Origin: UBA11957 sp963603285
GTDB taxonomy: Bacteria; Bacillota; Clostridia; Lachnospirales; Lachnospiraceae
NCBI GenBank assembly: GCA_963603285.1
Contig: CAVCMG010000011.1
Location: forward strand, 1 to 64,000
Length of the DNA: 64,000 nt
Direction of reading: 5' to 3'
The notes under the pieces are model-generated. The model searched no databases. It was given only the letters and a program-made list of their open reading frames with translations, and was not told where the DNA came from. Each line of letters begins with the position of its first letter. The first letter of the stretch is position 1. A program made the translations under genes and the position numbers. Below, one piece after another: positions 51,043 to 60,739 of the stretch.

Positions 51043-51546
51043 ATGAGAACAGACATGAGCACTCTTTGCTACATCGAGCAGGATCACAAATATCTGATGC
51101 TGCACCGGGTAGTAAAGAAAAATGATGTAAACAAGGATAAATGGATCGGTGTCGGCGGCCATTTTGAAGCGGACGAAAGCCCTGAGGAATGTCTTCTGAG
51201 AGAAGTCTGGGAAGAGACGGGGTATACCCTGACGAATTACAGATTCCGTGCGATCATAACCTTTATATCCGGAGACGGTGTGACGGAATATATGCATCTG
51301 TTCACGGCGGACGGGTTTACCGGAGAGCCGATCGCCTGTAATGAAGGCGTGCTGGAATGGGTGGATATTGATGATATAGGAAAGCTGAATCTCTGGGAGG
51401 GCGACCGGATTTTTTTCCGCCTGCTAAAGGAGAGTCAGGAATTTTTTTCTTTAAAGCTTGTCTATGACGGCCACAGCCATCTCATATCCGCAGCTCTGAA
51501 CGGAAAACCGATGCGTTGCGAAAATGGCTGCTGGACAGCTGTGTAA
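51043..51546 (+). CDS. Nudix hydrolase (MutT/8-oxo-dGTP diphosphatase-like)
   Basis: The 167-residue protein has a full Nudix box, starting GGHFEADESPEECLLREV and ending WEETGY, and begins TLCYIEQDHKYLMLHRV as in MutT-like 8-oxo-dGTP diphosphatases. The start could be 51010, 51028 or 51043. I favour 51043, since GATGAGG lies about ten bases upstream. It follows the TSUP gene by about 40 bp and may share its transcript. Confidence 0.85.
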   Translation: MRTDMSTLCYIEQDHKYLMLHRVVKKNDVNKDKWIGVGGHFEADESPEECLLREVWEETGYTLTNYRFRAIITFISGDGVTEYMHLFTADGFTGEPIACNEGVLEWVDIDDIGKLNLWEGDRIFFRLLKESQEFFSLKLVYDGHSHLISAALNGKPMRCENGCWTAV

Positions 51547-51585
51547 ATTGTGAAGGTGTTTTCATAAAACAACGGAGGGAATGAC

Positions 51586-52293
51586 ATGATCAGGATTGCC
51601 ATTGTCGAAGATGAGGATATGTATGTGCAGCAGTTTACGGGCTATCTGAAGGAATATCAGAAAACCTGTGAAGAAGAGCTGAATGTCACGATATACCGTG
51701 ACGGGGACGGTATTGTGGAAAATTATAAGGCGCAGTTCGATATTATTCTGATGGATATCCAGATGCGGTTTATGGACGGGATGTCTGCGGCGGAGGAGAT
51801 CCGCAGGGTGGATTCCGAAGTGGTGATTATGTTCATCACCAATATGACCCAGTATGCGATCCGGGGCTACGAGGTGGATGCACTGGATTATATTTTAAAA
51901 CCGGTATCGTATTTTGCCTTTACCCAGAAGCTGGGGCGGGCGATCGCCAGAATCCGGCGGAGAGAGAGTTTACAGATCACGGTTCCGGTAAGGGGCGGTA
52001 TGGTGCGGCTGAAGATATCGGATATCTATTATGTAGAGAGCGTTGGACATAATCTAATCTACCACAGTGCGTCCGGCGCTCACGTGTCTCCGGGAACGAT
52101 GAAAGCGGCAGAGGAAAAACTGTCCGGCACAGGATTTTCCCGGGCGAATAAGTGCTATCTGATCAACATGGAACATGTCGACGGGATTCAGGATAAGTGT
52201 GCGATGGTGCGCGGAGAGGCTTTGCAGATCAGCCGTCCCCGTCTTAATGCCTTTATGCAGGATCTTACAAAATACTGGGGTGAGAAAACATGA
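51586..52293 (+). CDS. LytTR response regulator (AgrA-like)
   Basis: The 235-residue protein has a receiver domain with the acidic pocket (EDED), the phosphate-accepting Asp57 (ILMDIQM) and Lys105 (ILKPV), then a LytTR DNA-binding domain (about 130-232) with LKISDIYYVES and the ending FMQDLTKYW. LytTR proteins bind tandem 9-bp direct repeats upstream of their targets. The coding sequence overlaps the kinase gene by 4 bp (ATGA). Likely targets are the repeats at 53634-53723 before the GH3 gene. Confidence 0.9.
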   Translation: MIRIAIVEDEDMYVQQFTGYLKEYQKTCEEELNVTIYRDGDGIVENYKAQFDIILMDIQMRFMDGMSAAEEIRRVDSEVVIMFITNMTQYAIRGYEVDALDYILKPVSYFAFTQKLGRAIARIRRRESLQITVPVRGGMVRLKISDIYYVESVGHNLIYHSASGAHVSPGTMKAAEEKLSGTGFSRANKCYLINMEHVDGIQDKCAMVRGEALQISRPRLNAFMQDLTKYWGEKT

Positions 52294-53618
52294 CAGAGAT
52301 ACAGATGCAGATGTTTATGCCGGATATTCCCAGGCTGTTTACTGCACTGGCGGAATGGCTGGCCTGTATTATGTGCATCCGGGAATTAAAGCCCCGGATC
52401 ACAGGATGGAAACGCTGGGGCGTATGTGCGGCGGTACTGCTGTTACAGTCGGGATTTTTAGTGGTCACGGGTGGGCAGGAGGATATTTTATGGATCCTCT
52501 GCATGATGGTGGCAGTCGTTTTTATGTACGGCTTTCTCTATGTCTGCTGTGATGCATCGGCAAAGGATGTCGGGTATATGTGTGCCCGGGCGTTTGTGGT
52601 GGCGGAGCTTGCTGCTTCGCTGGAATGGCAGATCGACTGTTATGGCTACTATATGTACAATTGGGTGGCTCCTGCATGCCGTGTACTGTGTCTGGTGATC
52701 ATCTATGGTGTTGTATATTCACTGGCGGGGCTGGTATTTCAGCGTATAGCGAAGCCGGAAAGCGAGCTGTATGTTACAAATAAGGAGCTGTTTCCCTATA
52801 TAACGATCGCTCTGGCTGTTTTCATGATCAGTAATATGGGTTTTGTTTTCCAGAATACGCCGTTCAGCGGGCCATATATGCTGCAGATCTGTACGGTCCG
52901 TACGCTGATTGATTTCGGAGGTGTGGCGATCATGTATGCCTACCATGTGCAGAGGATGGATCTTCGGGTGCGGCATGAGCTGGAAAGTGTCCAGTCGATC
53001 CTGAATAACCAGTATATCCAGTACCAGCAGTCCCAGGAGGCCATGGATATCATCAATTACAAATACCATGATCTCAAGCACCATATCATTGCCCTGCGTG
53101 CAGAGGAGAATGATGAAAAACGGGCGGCGTATCTTGACCGGATGGAAGAAGAGATCAAAACGTATGAGGCACAGAACAAGACGGGAAACAAGGTGCTCGA
53201 TACACTGCTGACCTCAAAAAATATGTTCTGCATGAAACAGCAGATTTCCATGACGAGCGTGGTGGACGGTACGCTGTTTGATTTTATGGATGTTATGGAT
53301 ATCTGTTCAATCTTTGGCAATGCTCTTGATAACGCAATCGAATGTGAGAAACAGATTGCCGATCCGGAAAAACGTCTGATCCATGTGTCGGCTTTTGCAC
53401 AGAAGAATTTTCTGATCATCCGGTTTGAAAATTATTGTGAGAAAGAACTGCAGTTTGATATGGAATTGCCGGTGACGACAAAGGATGATGGACATTTTCA
53501 CGGCTACGGTCTGAAGAGTCTGCGGTATACGGTGCGCAAATACGGCGGTGAGGTAGATATTGACCTGCAGGATAACTGGTTTGTGTTGAAGATTCTGATT
53601 CCTATGAAAATGATATAG
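52290..53618 (+). CDS. Sensor histidine kinase, GHKL/AgrC-like
   Basis: The 442-residue kinase has about six N-terminal membrane helices (to residue about 215), then a dimerisation helix with the phospho-accepting region YHDLKHH, then an HATPase domain with NALDNAIE (N box) and GYGLKSL (G box). AgrC-like kinases commonly sense peptides, but no agrB/agrD pair is adjacent, so the signal may come from elsewhere or be a sugar-related cue. It pairs with the LytTR regulator. Confidence 0.88.
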   Translation: MTEIQMQMFMPDIPRLFTALAEWLACIMCIRELKPRITGWKRWGVCAAVLLLQSGFLVVTGGQEDILWILCMMVAVVFMYGFLYVCCDASAKDVGYMCARAFVVAELAASLEWQIDCYGYYMYNWVAPACRVLCLVIIYGVVYSLAGLVFQRIAKPESELYVTNKELFPYITIALAVFMISNMGFVFQNTPFSGPYMLQICTVRTLIDFGGVAIMYAYHVQRMDLRVRHELESVQSILNNQYIQYQQSQEAMDIINYKYHDLKHHIIALRAEENDEKRAAYLDRMEEEIKTYEAQNKTGNKVLDTLLTSKNMFCMKQQISMTSVVDGTLFDFMDVMDICSIFGNALDNAIECEKQIADPEKRLIHVSAFAQKNFLIIRFENYCEKELQFDMELPVTTKDDGHFHGYGLKSLRYTVRKYGGEVDIDLQDNWFVLKILIPMKMI

Positions 53619-53633
53619 AACGACTTGGCATTC

Positions 53634-53746
53634 TGCACAAAAACGGTACTTAAAATTTGAATAAGTTTCACAATGCAGAAACAACTTGTGCAAAAAAACG
53701 GCAGTTTGTGCTAAAAAGCGTACAACGCCGTTTTTTTGGTTATAAT
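53634..53746 (+). promoter_or_regulatory. Putative LytTR-activated promoter of the GH3 gene
   Basis: Similar direct repeats occur at 53634-53649 (TGCACAAAAACGGTAC), 53686-53704 (TTGTGCAAAAAAACGGCAG) and 53706-53723 (TTGTGCTAAAAAGCGTAC). The second and third are about 20 bp apart. A perfect -10 TATAAT (53741-53746) lacks a -35 box, and the third repeat sits there. This fits activation by the adjacent LytTR regulator. Confidence 0.6.
53692..53737 (+). terminator. Possible terminator of the two-component operon
   Basis: AAAAAACGGC pairs with GCCGTTTTTT around a 25-base loop that contains one of the direct repeats, and the right arm is followed by T's. Terminator and promoter of the next gene thus overlap. 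Confidence 0.6.
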
Positions 53747-53804
53747 GCTCGCAGATGGCAAAAAGTCATAATAAAAAAGAATCTTTGGAAGGAGAAAAGA
53801 GAGA

Positions 53805-56717
53805 ATGTTAGCAATCAACATTGATGACGTTATTAACGTCCTCAACACATGCAAACCGTATCTGATCGCTTTGGCTGTTGTGCTTTTAGCAGCAATCATT
53901 GTGACAGTTGCCGTTCGTAAGCTGGCTACACCGAAAAAGAAATTTGTCCGCTCCCAGAGCTGGATCGCATTTCTTCTGGCTGTTGTCGTAATCGTGAATA
54001 TGATCTGCTTTGGACCGATGTCCACCATGATTTCACTGGCTACAGGCAACGGTACGATCACAGAGGAGACATCTGCAGCAGCGACAGAGCTGTGTGAGCA
54101 GATTGCAGAAGAGGGTATCGTGCTTCTGCAGAACAATGACAATACACTGCCGATGGCATCCGGTACAAAGCTGAATGTCTTTGGCTGGTCTTCTACCAAT
54201 CCGGTATATGGCGGTACAGGTTCCGGAAGCCTTTCCGATGCCTACCCGACCGTATCCCTGCTGGAAGGTCTTGAGAACGCAGGATTCGAGGTCAACCAGG
54301 ATCTGGTAAACTTCTACACAAGCTTTCGTGAGTCCCGCCCGACCGTTGGTATGTGGGGACAGGACTGGACAATCCCAGAGCCGACGGTGGAGGATTATGA
54401 CAATGCCGGCATCTTTGAATCTGCAAAAGAGTATTCTGATACAGCTGTTGTCGTGCTGGCCCGTTCCGGTGGTGAGGGTGCAGATCTTCCGACAAGCCTT
54501 GATCCGGATGCAGAGGATACATTCAAGGATGGCGGTACCTTTGGTTCTTCCGGTCTTCGTTATAGTGACCAGAAGGATGATCTGGATGCTTCCAAGAGCT
54601 ATCTGGAGCTGACAAACAGAGAGAAAGCTATGCTGGACCGTGTGACAGCTGATTATGACAATGTGGTTCTGGTTGTAAATGCAGCCAACACTATGCAGCT
54701 CGACTTTGTAGAGGAGTACAGCCAGATCAAGAGTGTTGTATGGTGTCCGGGTACAGGCCAGTCCGGTTTCAACGCACTGGGCAAGATCTTAAACGGTGAG
54801 GTAAATCCGTCTGCAAAGACCAGCGATACCTTCGTCAGAGATCTGACAAAGACTCCGACATATAATAACTTTGGAAGCTTCTCCTATGACAATATGGATG
54901 AGTTCGCTGTAGACGGCGTAAACCCGACATTTGTTAATTACACAGACGGTATCTATGTAGGCTACCGTTTTTATGAGACGGCTGCAACAGAAGGCCTGAT
55001 CAACTACGATGAGCTGGTACAGTACCCGTTTGGTTATGGTTTAAGCTACACCACTTTCGAGCAGAAGATGGGTGACCTGCAGGTAAATGACGGCCAGATT
55101 TCCGTAGATGTGACCATCACAAATACAGGTAATGTAGCCGGTAAGGATGTTGCAGAGGTTTATTACAACCCGCCGTATACCAATGGTAGTATCGAAAAAG
55201 CATCTGCAAATCTGATCGGCTTTGCAAAGACACAGATGCTTCAGCCGGGCGAGAGCGAGACTGTCACAGTTTCTTTCAACGCCGAGGATATGGCATCCTA
55301 TGATTATCAGAATGCAAAAGCATATGTACTGGAGAGCGGAAGCTACGAGATCTCTCTTCGTACAGATTCCCACACCGTAGTGGATACAAAGACATATGAC
55401 GTAGCAGAGACCATCACCTACAGCGGTGACAACGCACGTTCCACAGATGCGGCAACTGCAGAAAACAAGCTGGATGATGCCAACGGCGGACTGACCTACC
55501 TGTCCCGTGCAGACGGCTTCGCAAACTATGAGGAAGCCACAAAGGCACCGACAAATTTCACTATGTCTGATGAGAACAAACAGGCATTTAAGAACAACAG
55601 CAACTACAATCCGGAAGATTACAATGATGCTTCCGATGAAATGCCGACTACAGGCGCTTCTAACGGCCTGACACTGGCAGACCTTCGTGGAAAAGACTAC
55701 GATGACCCGCAGTGGGACAGCCTGCTGGATCAGTTGACCGTATCTGATATGGATACCATGATCGCGCTGGGTGGTTACCAGACAGCGGCGGCAGCAAGCG
55801 TAGGCAAGGTTATGACCGTTGACTGCGACGGCCCGGCTTCCATCAACAATAACTTTACCGGTACAGGTTCCATCGGCTTCCCGGCCGGCGTTATGATCGC
55901 AAACACATGGAATGTGGATATCGCTGACCAGTTTGGTGAAAGCATCGGTAAGATGGCTGATGAGATGGGTGTATCCGGATGGTATGCACCGGCTATGAAT
56001 ATCCACAGAAGCGCTTTCGCAGGACGTAACTTCGAGTACTATTCCGAAGATCCATACCTCTCCGGTGCGATCGCATCCAATGCGGTGATCGGTGCTGCGA
56101 AACAGGGTGTATACGCTTATATCAAGCATTTTGCCATGAACGATCAGGAGACGAACCGTACCAATCAGCTGTGTACATGGTTCAACGAGCAGTCTGCCCG
56201 TGAGATCTATCTGAAACCGTTTGAGATGTGTGTAAAGAACGGCGGAGCAAAAGCTGTTATGACGGCCTTTAATTTCTACGGTATCACACCGGCAGAAGCA
56301 AGCTCTGAGGTGCTCAACGGTATCCTTCGTGACGAGTGGGGCTTCAAGGGATTTGCCCTGACAGACTACTACGGCGTATATGGTTATCAGGATGCAGACC
56401 GTATGATCAGAAATGGTAACGACTGTATGCTGGTTTCCTATGATACCGAGACAAACCATCTGACAGATACCACAAGCGCTACATCCATCAAGGCTATGCG
56501 CCAGGCCTGCAAGAACATCATGTACGTTTCTGTAAACAGCCGTGCATATGATGAAGCAAACATGCAGACCGGTCTGATGACATGGCAGATCGCAGCAATC
56601 GTGATCGATGTGATCTGTGCAGCTGTTCTCATCATTCTTGAGCTGGCAGCTGTAAAGAAACTGAAAAAAAGAAAAGCTGCGGCAGCTGCAGAAACTACAG
56701 AAACTGCCGAAGCATAA
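53805..56717 (+). CDS. Membrane-anchored, circularly permuted GH3 glycoside hydrolase
   Basis: The 970-residue protein has GH3 domains in a swapped order. Two N-terminal membrane helices (about 19-37 and 52-75) come first. The usual C-terminal GH3 domain follows (EEGIVLLQNNDNTLPM, NVFGWSSTNPVYGGTGSG, YPFGYGLSYTTFEQ) and then a fibronectin-like domain (about 430-530). The TIM-barrel domain is last, with CDGPASINN, GRNFEYYSEDPYLSG, KHFAMNDQE and the nucleophile Asp854 (ALTDYYG). A final helix (about 925-945) and a charged tail end it. It probably removes beta-linked glucose or xylose outside the membrane. It may be activated by the LytTR system upstream. The start has GGAGAAAAGAG. Confidence 0.88.
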   Translation: MLAINIDDVINVLNTCKPYLIALAVVLLAAIIVTVAVRKLATPKKKFVRSQSWIAFLLAVVVIVNMICFGPMSTMISLATGNGTITEETSAAATELCEQIAEEGIVLLQNNDNTLPMASGTKLNVFGWSSTNPVYGGTGSGSLSDAYPTVSLLEGLENAGFEVNQDLVNFYTSFRESRPTVGMWGQDWTIPEPTVEDYDNAGIFESAKEYSDTAVVVLARSGGEGADLPTSLDPDAEDTFKDGGTFGSSGLRYSDQKDDLDASKSYLELTNREKAMLDRVTADYDNVVLVVNAANTMQLDFVEEYSQIKSVVWCPGTGQSGFNALGKILNGEVNPSAKTSDTFVRDLTKTPTYNNFGSFSYDNMDEFAVDGVNPTFVNYTDGIYVGYRFYETAATEGLINYDELVQYPFGYGLSYTTFEQKMGDLQVNDGQISVDVTITNTGNVAGKDVAEVYYNPPYTNGSIEKASANLIGFAKTQMLQPGESETVTVSFNAEDMASYDYQNAKAYVLESGSYEISLRTDSHTVVDTKTYDVAETITYSGDNARSTDAATAENKLDDANGGLTYLSRADGFANYEEATKAPTNFTMSDENKQAFKNNSNYNPEDYNDASDEMPTTGASNGLTLADLRGKDYDDPQWDSLLDQLTVSDMDTMIALGGYQTAAAASVGKVMTVDCDGPASINNNFTGTGSIGFPAGVMIANTWNVDIADQFGESIGKMADEMGVSGWYAPAMNIHRSAFAGRNFEYYSEDPYLSGAIASNAVIGAAKQGVYAYIKHFAMNDQETNRTNQLCTWFNEQSAREIYLKPFEMCVKNGGAKAVMTAFNFYGITPAEASSEVLNGILRDEWGFKGFALTDYYGVYGYQDADRMIRNGNDCMLVSYDTETNHLTDTTSATSIKAMRQACKNIMYVSVNSRAYDEANMQTGLMTWQIAAIVIDVICAAVLIILELAAVKKLKKRKAAAAAETTETAEA

Positions 56718-56791
56718 TCACAGGTAATAACAAATGAGATGGAATCGGGTCTGTGGACCCGGTTCCTCTTTCTAAAAAGCAGGAGAATGTA

Positions 56792-59218
56792 ATGTTAAAA
56801 CATCAGGATTTGCTTGAAAAGATGACACTGGAAGAAAAAGCAGCACTTTTAAGTGGTAAAAATGTCTGGCAGACACGGGATCTTCCGCGCCATGCACTGC
56901 CGTCGATAAGCTGCTCTGATGGCCCTCACGGGGTACGCAGACAGGCGGGAGCCGGTGATCATCTGGGACTGAATGCCTCTCTTCCGGCTACCTGTTTTCC
57001 GACAGCTGCTACGATCGCTAACAGCTGGGATGAAACACTGGGGGAAGAGATCGGTAAAGCACTGGGCGAGGAAGCCATGGCGCTTGATGTCAATGTGCTG
57101 CTTGGACCGGGATTAAATATGAAGAGAAGTCCTCTCTGCGGACGAAATTTTGAATACTTTGCAGAGGATCCGTATCTGGCGGGGAAAATGGCAGCAGCCT
57201 ATATCCGTGGCATCCAGAGCCAGGGGGTATATGCCTGCCCGAAGCATTTTGCAGTCAACAGCCAGGAGCTGCGCCGTATGGCGATGAACGCTGTACTGGA
57301 TGAGAGGACGTTAAGAGAAATCTATCTGACCGGATTTGAGATTGCTGTAAAAGAGGGCAAAGCCAAATCCATTATGACAAGTTACAATGAAATCAATGGC
57401 GTGTATGCCAATGAAAATAAACATCTGCTGCAGGATATCCTCAGAAAGGACTGGGGATTTGACGGTATCGTGATCACCGACTGGGGTGCATCAAATGACC
57501 ATGCTGCCGGTGTGGCGGCAGGCTCTGATCTGGAGATGCCGGCACCGGGACTGGATTCTGCAAGACAGATCTTAAAAGCCATCGAAGAAAAGACCCTGTC
57601 CATGGAAGAACTGGATGACTGTGTGGATCACCTGCTGGATGCTGTGTTGACACTGACAGCAGCAGCTGACGGGAAGGAAAAATCCTTTGATAAAGAAGCC
57701 CATCATGCGCTGGCAGAGAAAGCCGCCGAGCAGAGTGCTGTATTATTAAAGAATGAAGAACAGATTCTGCCGCTGAAGGAGGGTACAAAAGTGGCCCTGA
57801 TCGGCGATTTTGTTATGGAACCGAGATATCAGGGGGCTGGTTCATCGATGGTCAATCCGACGAAGCTGGAGACGATGGCGCAGATGGCAGAAAATTGCGG
57901 ATTGCAGATCGTGGGCATGAACCGTGGCTATAAACGAAATGGAGAGGCTGACGATGCGCTGCAGAAAGAAGCACTGGAGCTGGCCAGAATGGCAGATGTT
58001 GTGATCTATTGCTTCGGACTGGACGAGATGAGCGAATCTGAGGGTCTGGACCGTACCCATATGCGGATTCCGCAGAACCAGATCCGTCTGCTGGAATCTT
58101 TATTGCAGGTCAACAGCAATATCGTCGGTGTATTGAGTGCCGGTTCCTCCATTGAGATGCCGTGGGAAAACTGTTGTAAGGCGATCCTGCATGGCTATTT
58201 AAATGGACAGGCAGGCGCCAGTGCGATGCTGCGTATCTTGACCGGTGCGGTCAATCCCTCGGGTAAACTTAACGAGACATACCCGATGCAGTATGAGGAT
58301 ACCCCGGCCTATGCCAACTTCCCGAGTGCCCAGAGAAATTCGGAGTACAGAGAGAGTCTGTACATCGGTTACCGCTATTATGATACGGCCGGTGTGCCGG
58401 TCAAATATCCGTTTGGCTTCGGTCTTTCCTATACGACCTTTGCCTACAGCGATATCAAAGCCGATGCGGATGGCGTAAGCTTTACACTGGAAAATACCGG
58501 TGACAGAGACGGCGCGGAGACCGTACAGCTGTATGTGGGACTGAACGGTGCGAAGATTTTCCGCCCGTCCAAAGAACTGAAAGGCTTCGCGAAAGTATTC
58601 TTAAAAGCCGGTGAGAAAAAGAAGGTCCGTATCGCCTTTGACGACAAGACCTTCCGCTACTGGAATGTAAAGACCGACCGCTGGGAAGAAGAGGGCGGTC
58701 AGTACACGGTCATGCTGGGTGCCAGCGCAGCCGATATCCGTCTGACAACGACAGTGGACAGAACTGGTACGGATGCTGAAATTCCGTATGAGAAAGCCGA
58801 TATGCCGTCCTACTATACCGGTAAGGTACAGAAGGTGGGCGATGATGAATTTACAGCACTTTTAGGCCATGCGATTCCGGACAATAGCTGGTCGGGTGAA
58901 CTGGGCATGAACGACGCCATCTGCCAGCTTTATTATGCAAAGAGCGGGCTCGGCCGTCTGGTTTATAAGATCCTTACAAATATCAAGAAAAAGAGCGAAA
59001 CCAAAGGCAAACCGGATCTGAACGTTCTGTTTATCTATAACATGCCATTTAGAGGTATTGCCAAGATGACAGGTGGAGCGGTCAGCATGGATATGGTTAA
59101 AGGTATGGTGACAGCCGTTAACGGACATGTGTTCAAAGGCCTGAAACAGATCATCTCCGGCTATTTTGCCAACCAGAAAGCCAACAAGGCGTATGAAGAA
59201 AAGCTTTCCGGAAAATAA
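56792..59218 (+). CDS. GH3 beta-glucosidase, canonical order
   Basis: The 808-residue cytoplasmic enzyme has the ordinary GH3 order: TIM barrel (SDGPHGVRRQ, GRNFEYFAEDPYLAG, KHFAVNSQE at 151-159, nucleophile Asp230 in IVITDWGASND), then the sandwich domain (SAVLLKNEEQILPLKEG, GLDEMSESEGLDRT), then a fibronectin-like domain (YPFGFGLSYTTF). The last about 130 residues are an added helical tail not typical for the family. There is no signal peptide. It is 75 bp after the permuted GH3 gene. A GGGTC/GACCC hairpin (about 56747-56760) lies between. The start ATG 56792 follows AGGAG. Confidence 0.92.
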   Translation: MLKHQDLLEKMTLEEKAALLSGKNVWQTRDLPRHALPSISCSDGPHGVRRQAGAGDHLGLNASLPATCFPTAATIANSWDETLGEEIGKALGEEAMALDVNVLLGPGLNMKRSPLCGRNFEYFAEDPYLAGKMAAAYIRGIQSQGVYACPKHFAVNSQELRRMAMNAVLDERTLREIYLTGFEIAVKEGKAKSIMTSYNEINGVYANENKHLLQDILRKDWGFDGIVITDWGASNDHAAGVAAGSDLEMPAPGLDSARQILKAIEEKTLSMEELDDCVDHLLDAVLTLTAAADGKEKSFDKEAHHALAEKAAEQSAVLLKNEEQILPLKEGTKVALIGDFVMEPRYQGAGSSMVNPTKLETMAQMAENCGLQIVGMNRGYKRNGEADDALQKEALELARMADVVIYCFGLDEMSESEGLDRTHMRIPQNQIRLLESLLQVNSNIVGVLSAGSSIEMPWENCCKAILHGYLNGQAGASAMLRILTGAVNPSGKLNETYPMQYEDTPAYANFPSAQRNSEYRESLYIGYRYYDTAGVPVKYPFGFGLSYTTFAYSDIKADADGVSFTLENTGDRDGAETVQLYVGLNGAKIFRPSKELKGFAKVFLKAGEKKKVRIAFDDKTFRYWNVKTDRWEEEGGQYTVMLGASAADIRLTTTVDRTGTDAEIPYEKADMPSYYTGKVQKVGDDEFTALLGHAIPDNSWSGELGMNDAICQLYYAKSGLGRLVYKILTNIKKKSETKGKPDLNVLFIYNMPFRGIAKMTGGAVSMDMVKGMVTAVNGHVFKGLKQIISGYFANQKANKAYEEKLSGK

Positions 59219-59231
59219 GAGAGGGAACATC

Positions 59232-59837
59232 ATGAACAGTATAAAAGAAAAATGGATGAAAGCCTGGGGCAGCTTTGAAGCCTCTCATCCCAAGCTGGCG
59301 AAGTGGTTCTACCAGATCTTTTACTTCTTTGTTTTCAGTATGGGCGTAACCGTATTCCAGTATCTGGTTTTTACCTTTATGCCTGGAATCCTCGGCATCG
59401 GTCTGGCCGGTACGGAATTTATGTGGCCGCAGAAGCAGATGCATCTGTTTGGCGTTGACTTTACATGGAGTCTTCTGGGCTATAATGTCCTGCGGGATGC
59501 CAGTGGTGCAGTCGTGATCGGTGGAGGTCTGGGATACTTCATCAGTTATGAGACGGGCTCTTTCCTGGCTCAGTGCATCAATTTCCCGCTGCAGCGAAAC
59601 ATCACCTTTAAGAGCAAGGGAAATCCGGTATTCCAGGCACTCTGGTATTTCATTGCCTGGGTACTGATCTCGCTGATCTGCAACGGCTTCAATAACCTCT
59701 GGATGCCGATCGCATCTGTCTATGTGGCACCGGCGATCTATAACCTGCTGGTAACCTTCATTACGGGCGGTGTGTCCATGGTGATCTTCTTCTTCGTATT
59801 CAAGATCATCTTCCCGGAGGGAGAACCGAATAAATAA
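59232..59837 (+). CDS. GtrA-like membrane protein
   Basis: The 201-residue protein has four predicted helices and the segment INFPLQRNITFKSKG, which matches the LNR..TF loop of GtrA-type proteins linked to lipid-bound sugar transfer. It is 14 bp after the GH3 gene behind AGAGGG, so it is in the same operon. A role with the membrane GH3 enzyme is unproven. The start is 59232, not the upstream ATG at 59166 inside the GH3 gene. Confidence 0.75.
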   Translation: MNSIKEKWMKAWGSFEASHPKLAKWFYQIFYFFVFSMGVTVFQYLVFTFMPGILGIGLAGTEFMWPQKQMHLFGVDFTWSLLGYNVLRDASGAVVIGGGLGYFISYETGSFLAQCINFPLQRNITFKSKGNPVFQALWYFIAWVLISLICNGFNNLWMPIASVYVAPAIYNLLVTFITGGVSMVIFFFVFKIIFPEGEPNK

Positions 59838-59850
59838 ACAATGGTGGTAT

Positions 59851-59892
59851 AACTGCCGTGTCTGCTGTACATGTGGATACGGCAGTTTTTTT
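59851..59892 (+). terminator. Intrinsic terminator of the GH3 operon
   Basis: AACTGCCGT pairs with ACGGCAGTT around a loop, followed by TTTTTT. Confidence 0.88.
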
Positions 59893-60032
59893 ACTGCCAT
59901 GCACAGGAAAAAAGAATTCGGACGACCAGTTTTGCATATGCATATATTTTTCGTGTGCATGACAGCAAAAAGCATGGTAGAATAGATACAAAAAACGAAG
60001 AAATATGCAGATATTATGAGGAGGAACGACTG

Positions 60033-60578
60033 ATGAAATGGATGATCGCATCGGATATACACGGTTCGGCATATTACTGCCGTAAAATGCTCGAGGCCTA
60101 TGACAGAGAGGATGCAGACCGCCTGTTGCTTCTTGGCGATATCCTGTATCATGGTCCTAGAAACGACCTGCCCAGGGAATACACGCCGAAGCAGGTTTTG
60201 GCAATGCTGAATGAACAAAAGGACAAGATTCTCTGCGTCCGCGGCAACTGTGACGGTGAGGTAGACCAGATGGTTTTACAGTTTCCGATCCTTGCCGATT
60301 ACAGTATCCTGACGGTTGGCGAGAGGCTGGTCTATGTGACCCATGGCCACAATATCAATATGAACCATCCGCTGCCCTTTGCCAAAGGCGATGTTCTGCT
60401 TCACGGCCATACCCATATTCCGGCATGGACACCGTTTGGTGAGGACAATCTGTACCTGAATCCGGGCTCCGTATCGATTCCGAAGGAAAACAGCGCCCAC
60501 GGCTATGTGGTGCTTGAGGACAGAACCTTTATCTGGAAGGATCTGGACGGCAGCGAATATCACAGAGAGACGATATAA
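60033..60578 (+). CDS. YfcE family metallophosphoesterase
   Basis: The 181-residue protein has all the calcineurin-like motifs: SDIHG (8-12), GDILYHGPRN, GNCDGEVDQ, VTHGHNIN and LHGHTHIPAW. YfcE is a two-metal phosphodiesterase with unknown natural substrate. The start is MKWMIAS (60033), with GAGGAGG upstream. A terminator follows. Confidence 0.92.
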   Translation: MKWMIASDIHGSAYYCRKMLEAYDREDADRLLLLGDILYHGPRNDLPREYTPKQVLAMLNEQKDKILCVRGNCDGEVDQMVLQFPILADYSILTVGERLVYVTHGHNINMNHPLPFAKGDVLLHGHTHIPAWTPFGEDNLYLNPGSVSIPKENSAHGYVVLEDRTFIWKDLDGSEYHRETI

Positions 60579-60586
60579 GGAGCAGA

Positions 60587-60639
60587 CAGCAAAATACCCG
60601 GCCCGTATCAAAGAAGGATGTGGGGCGGGTATTTTGCTG
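60587..60639. terminator. Terminator after the phosphodiesterase gene
   Basis: CAGCAAAATACCCG and CGGGTATTTTGCTG form a perfect 14-bp stem with a further GCCC/GGGG extension. Confidence 0.8.
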
Positions 60640-60739
60640 TGATTTCGGAGATTTACCATTTGTTTCCGGCAGCGAAATATAGTACAATGTGTCTGTATGA
60701 ATACAATCGAAATATATATACATACAGGAGGGTTTTTCC

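Noticed and set aside
55041..56459. A 472-codon open frame on the minus strand
   Set aside because: It lies wholly antisense to the GH3 gene, with Cys/Ile/His-rich composition and no domain. It is a mirror of that gene's codon pattern.
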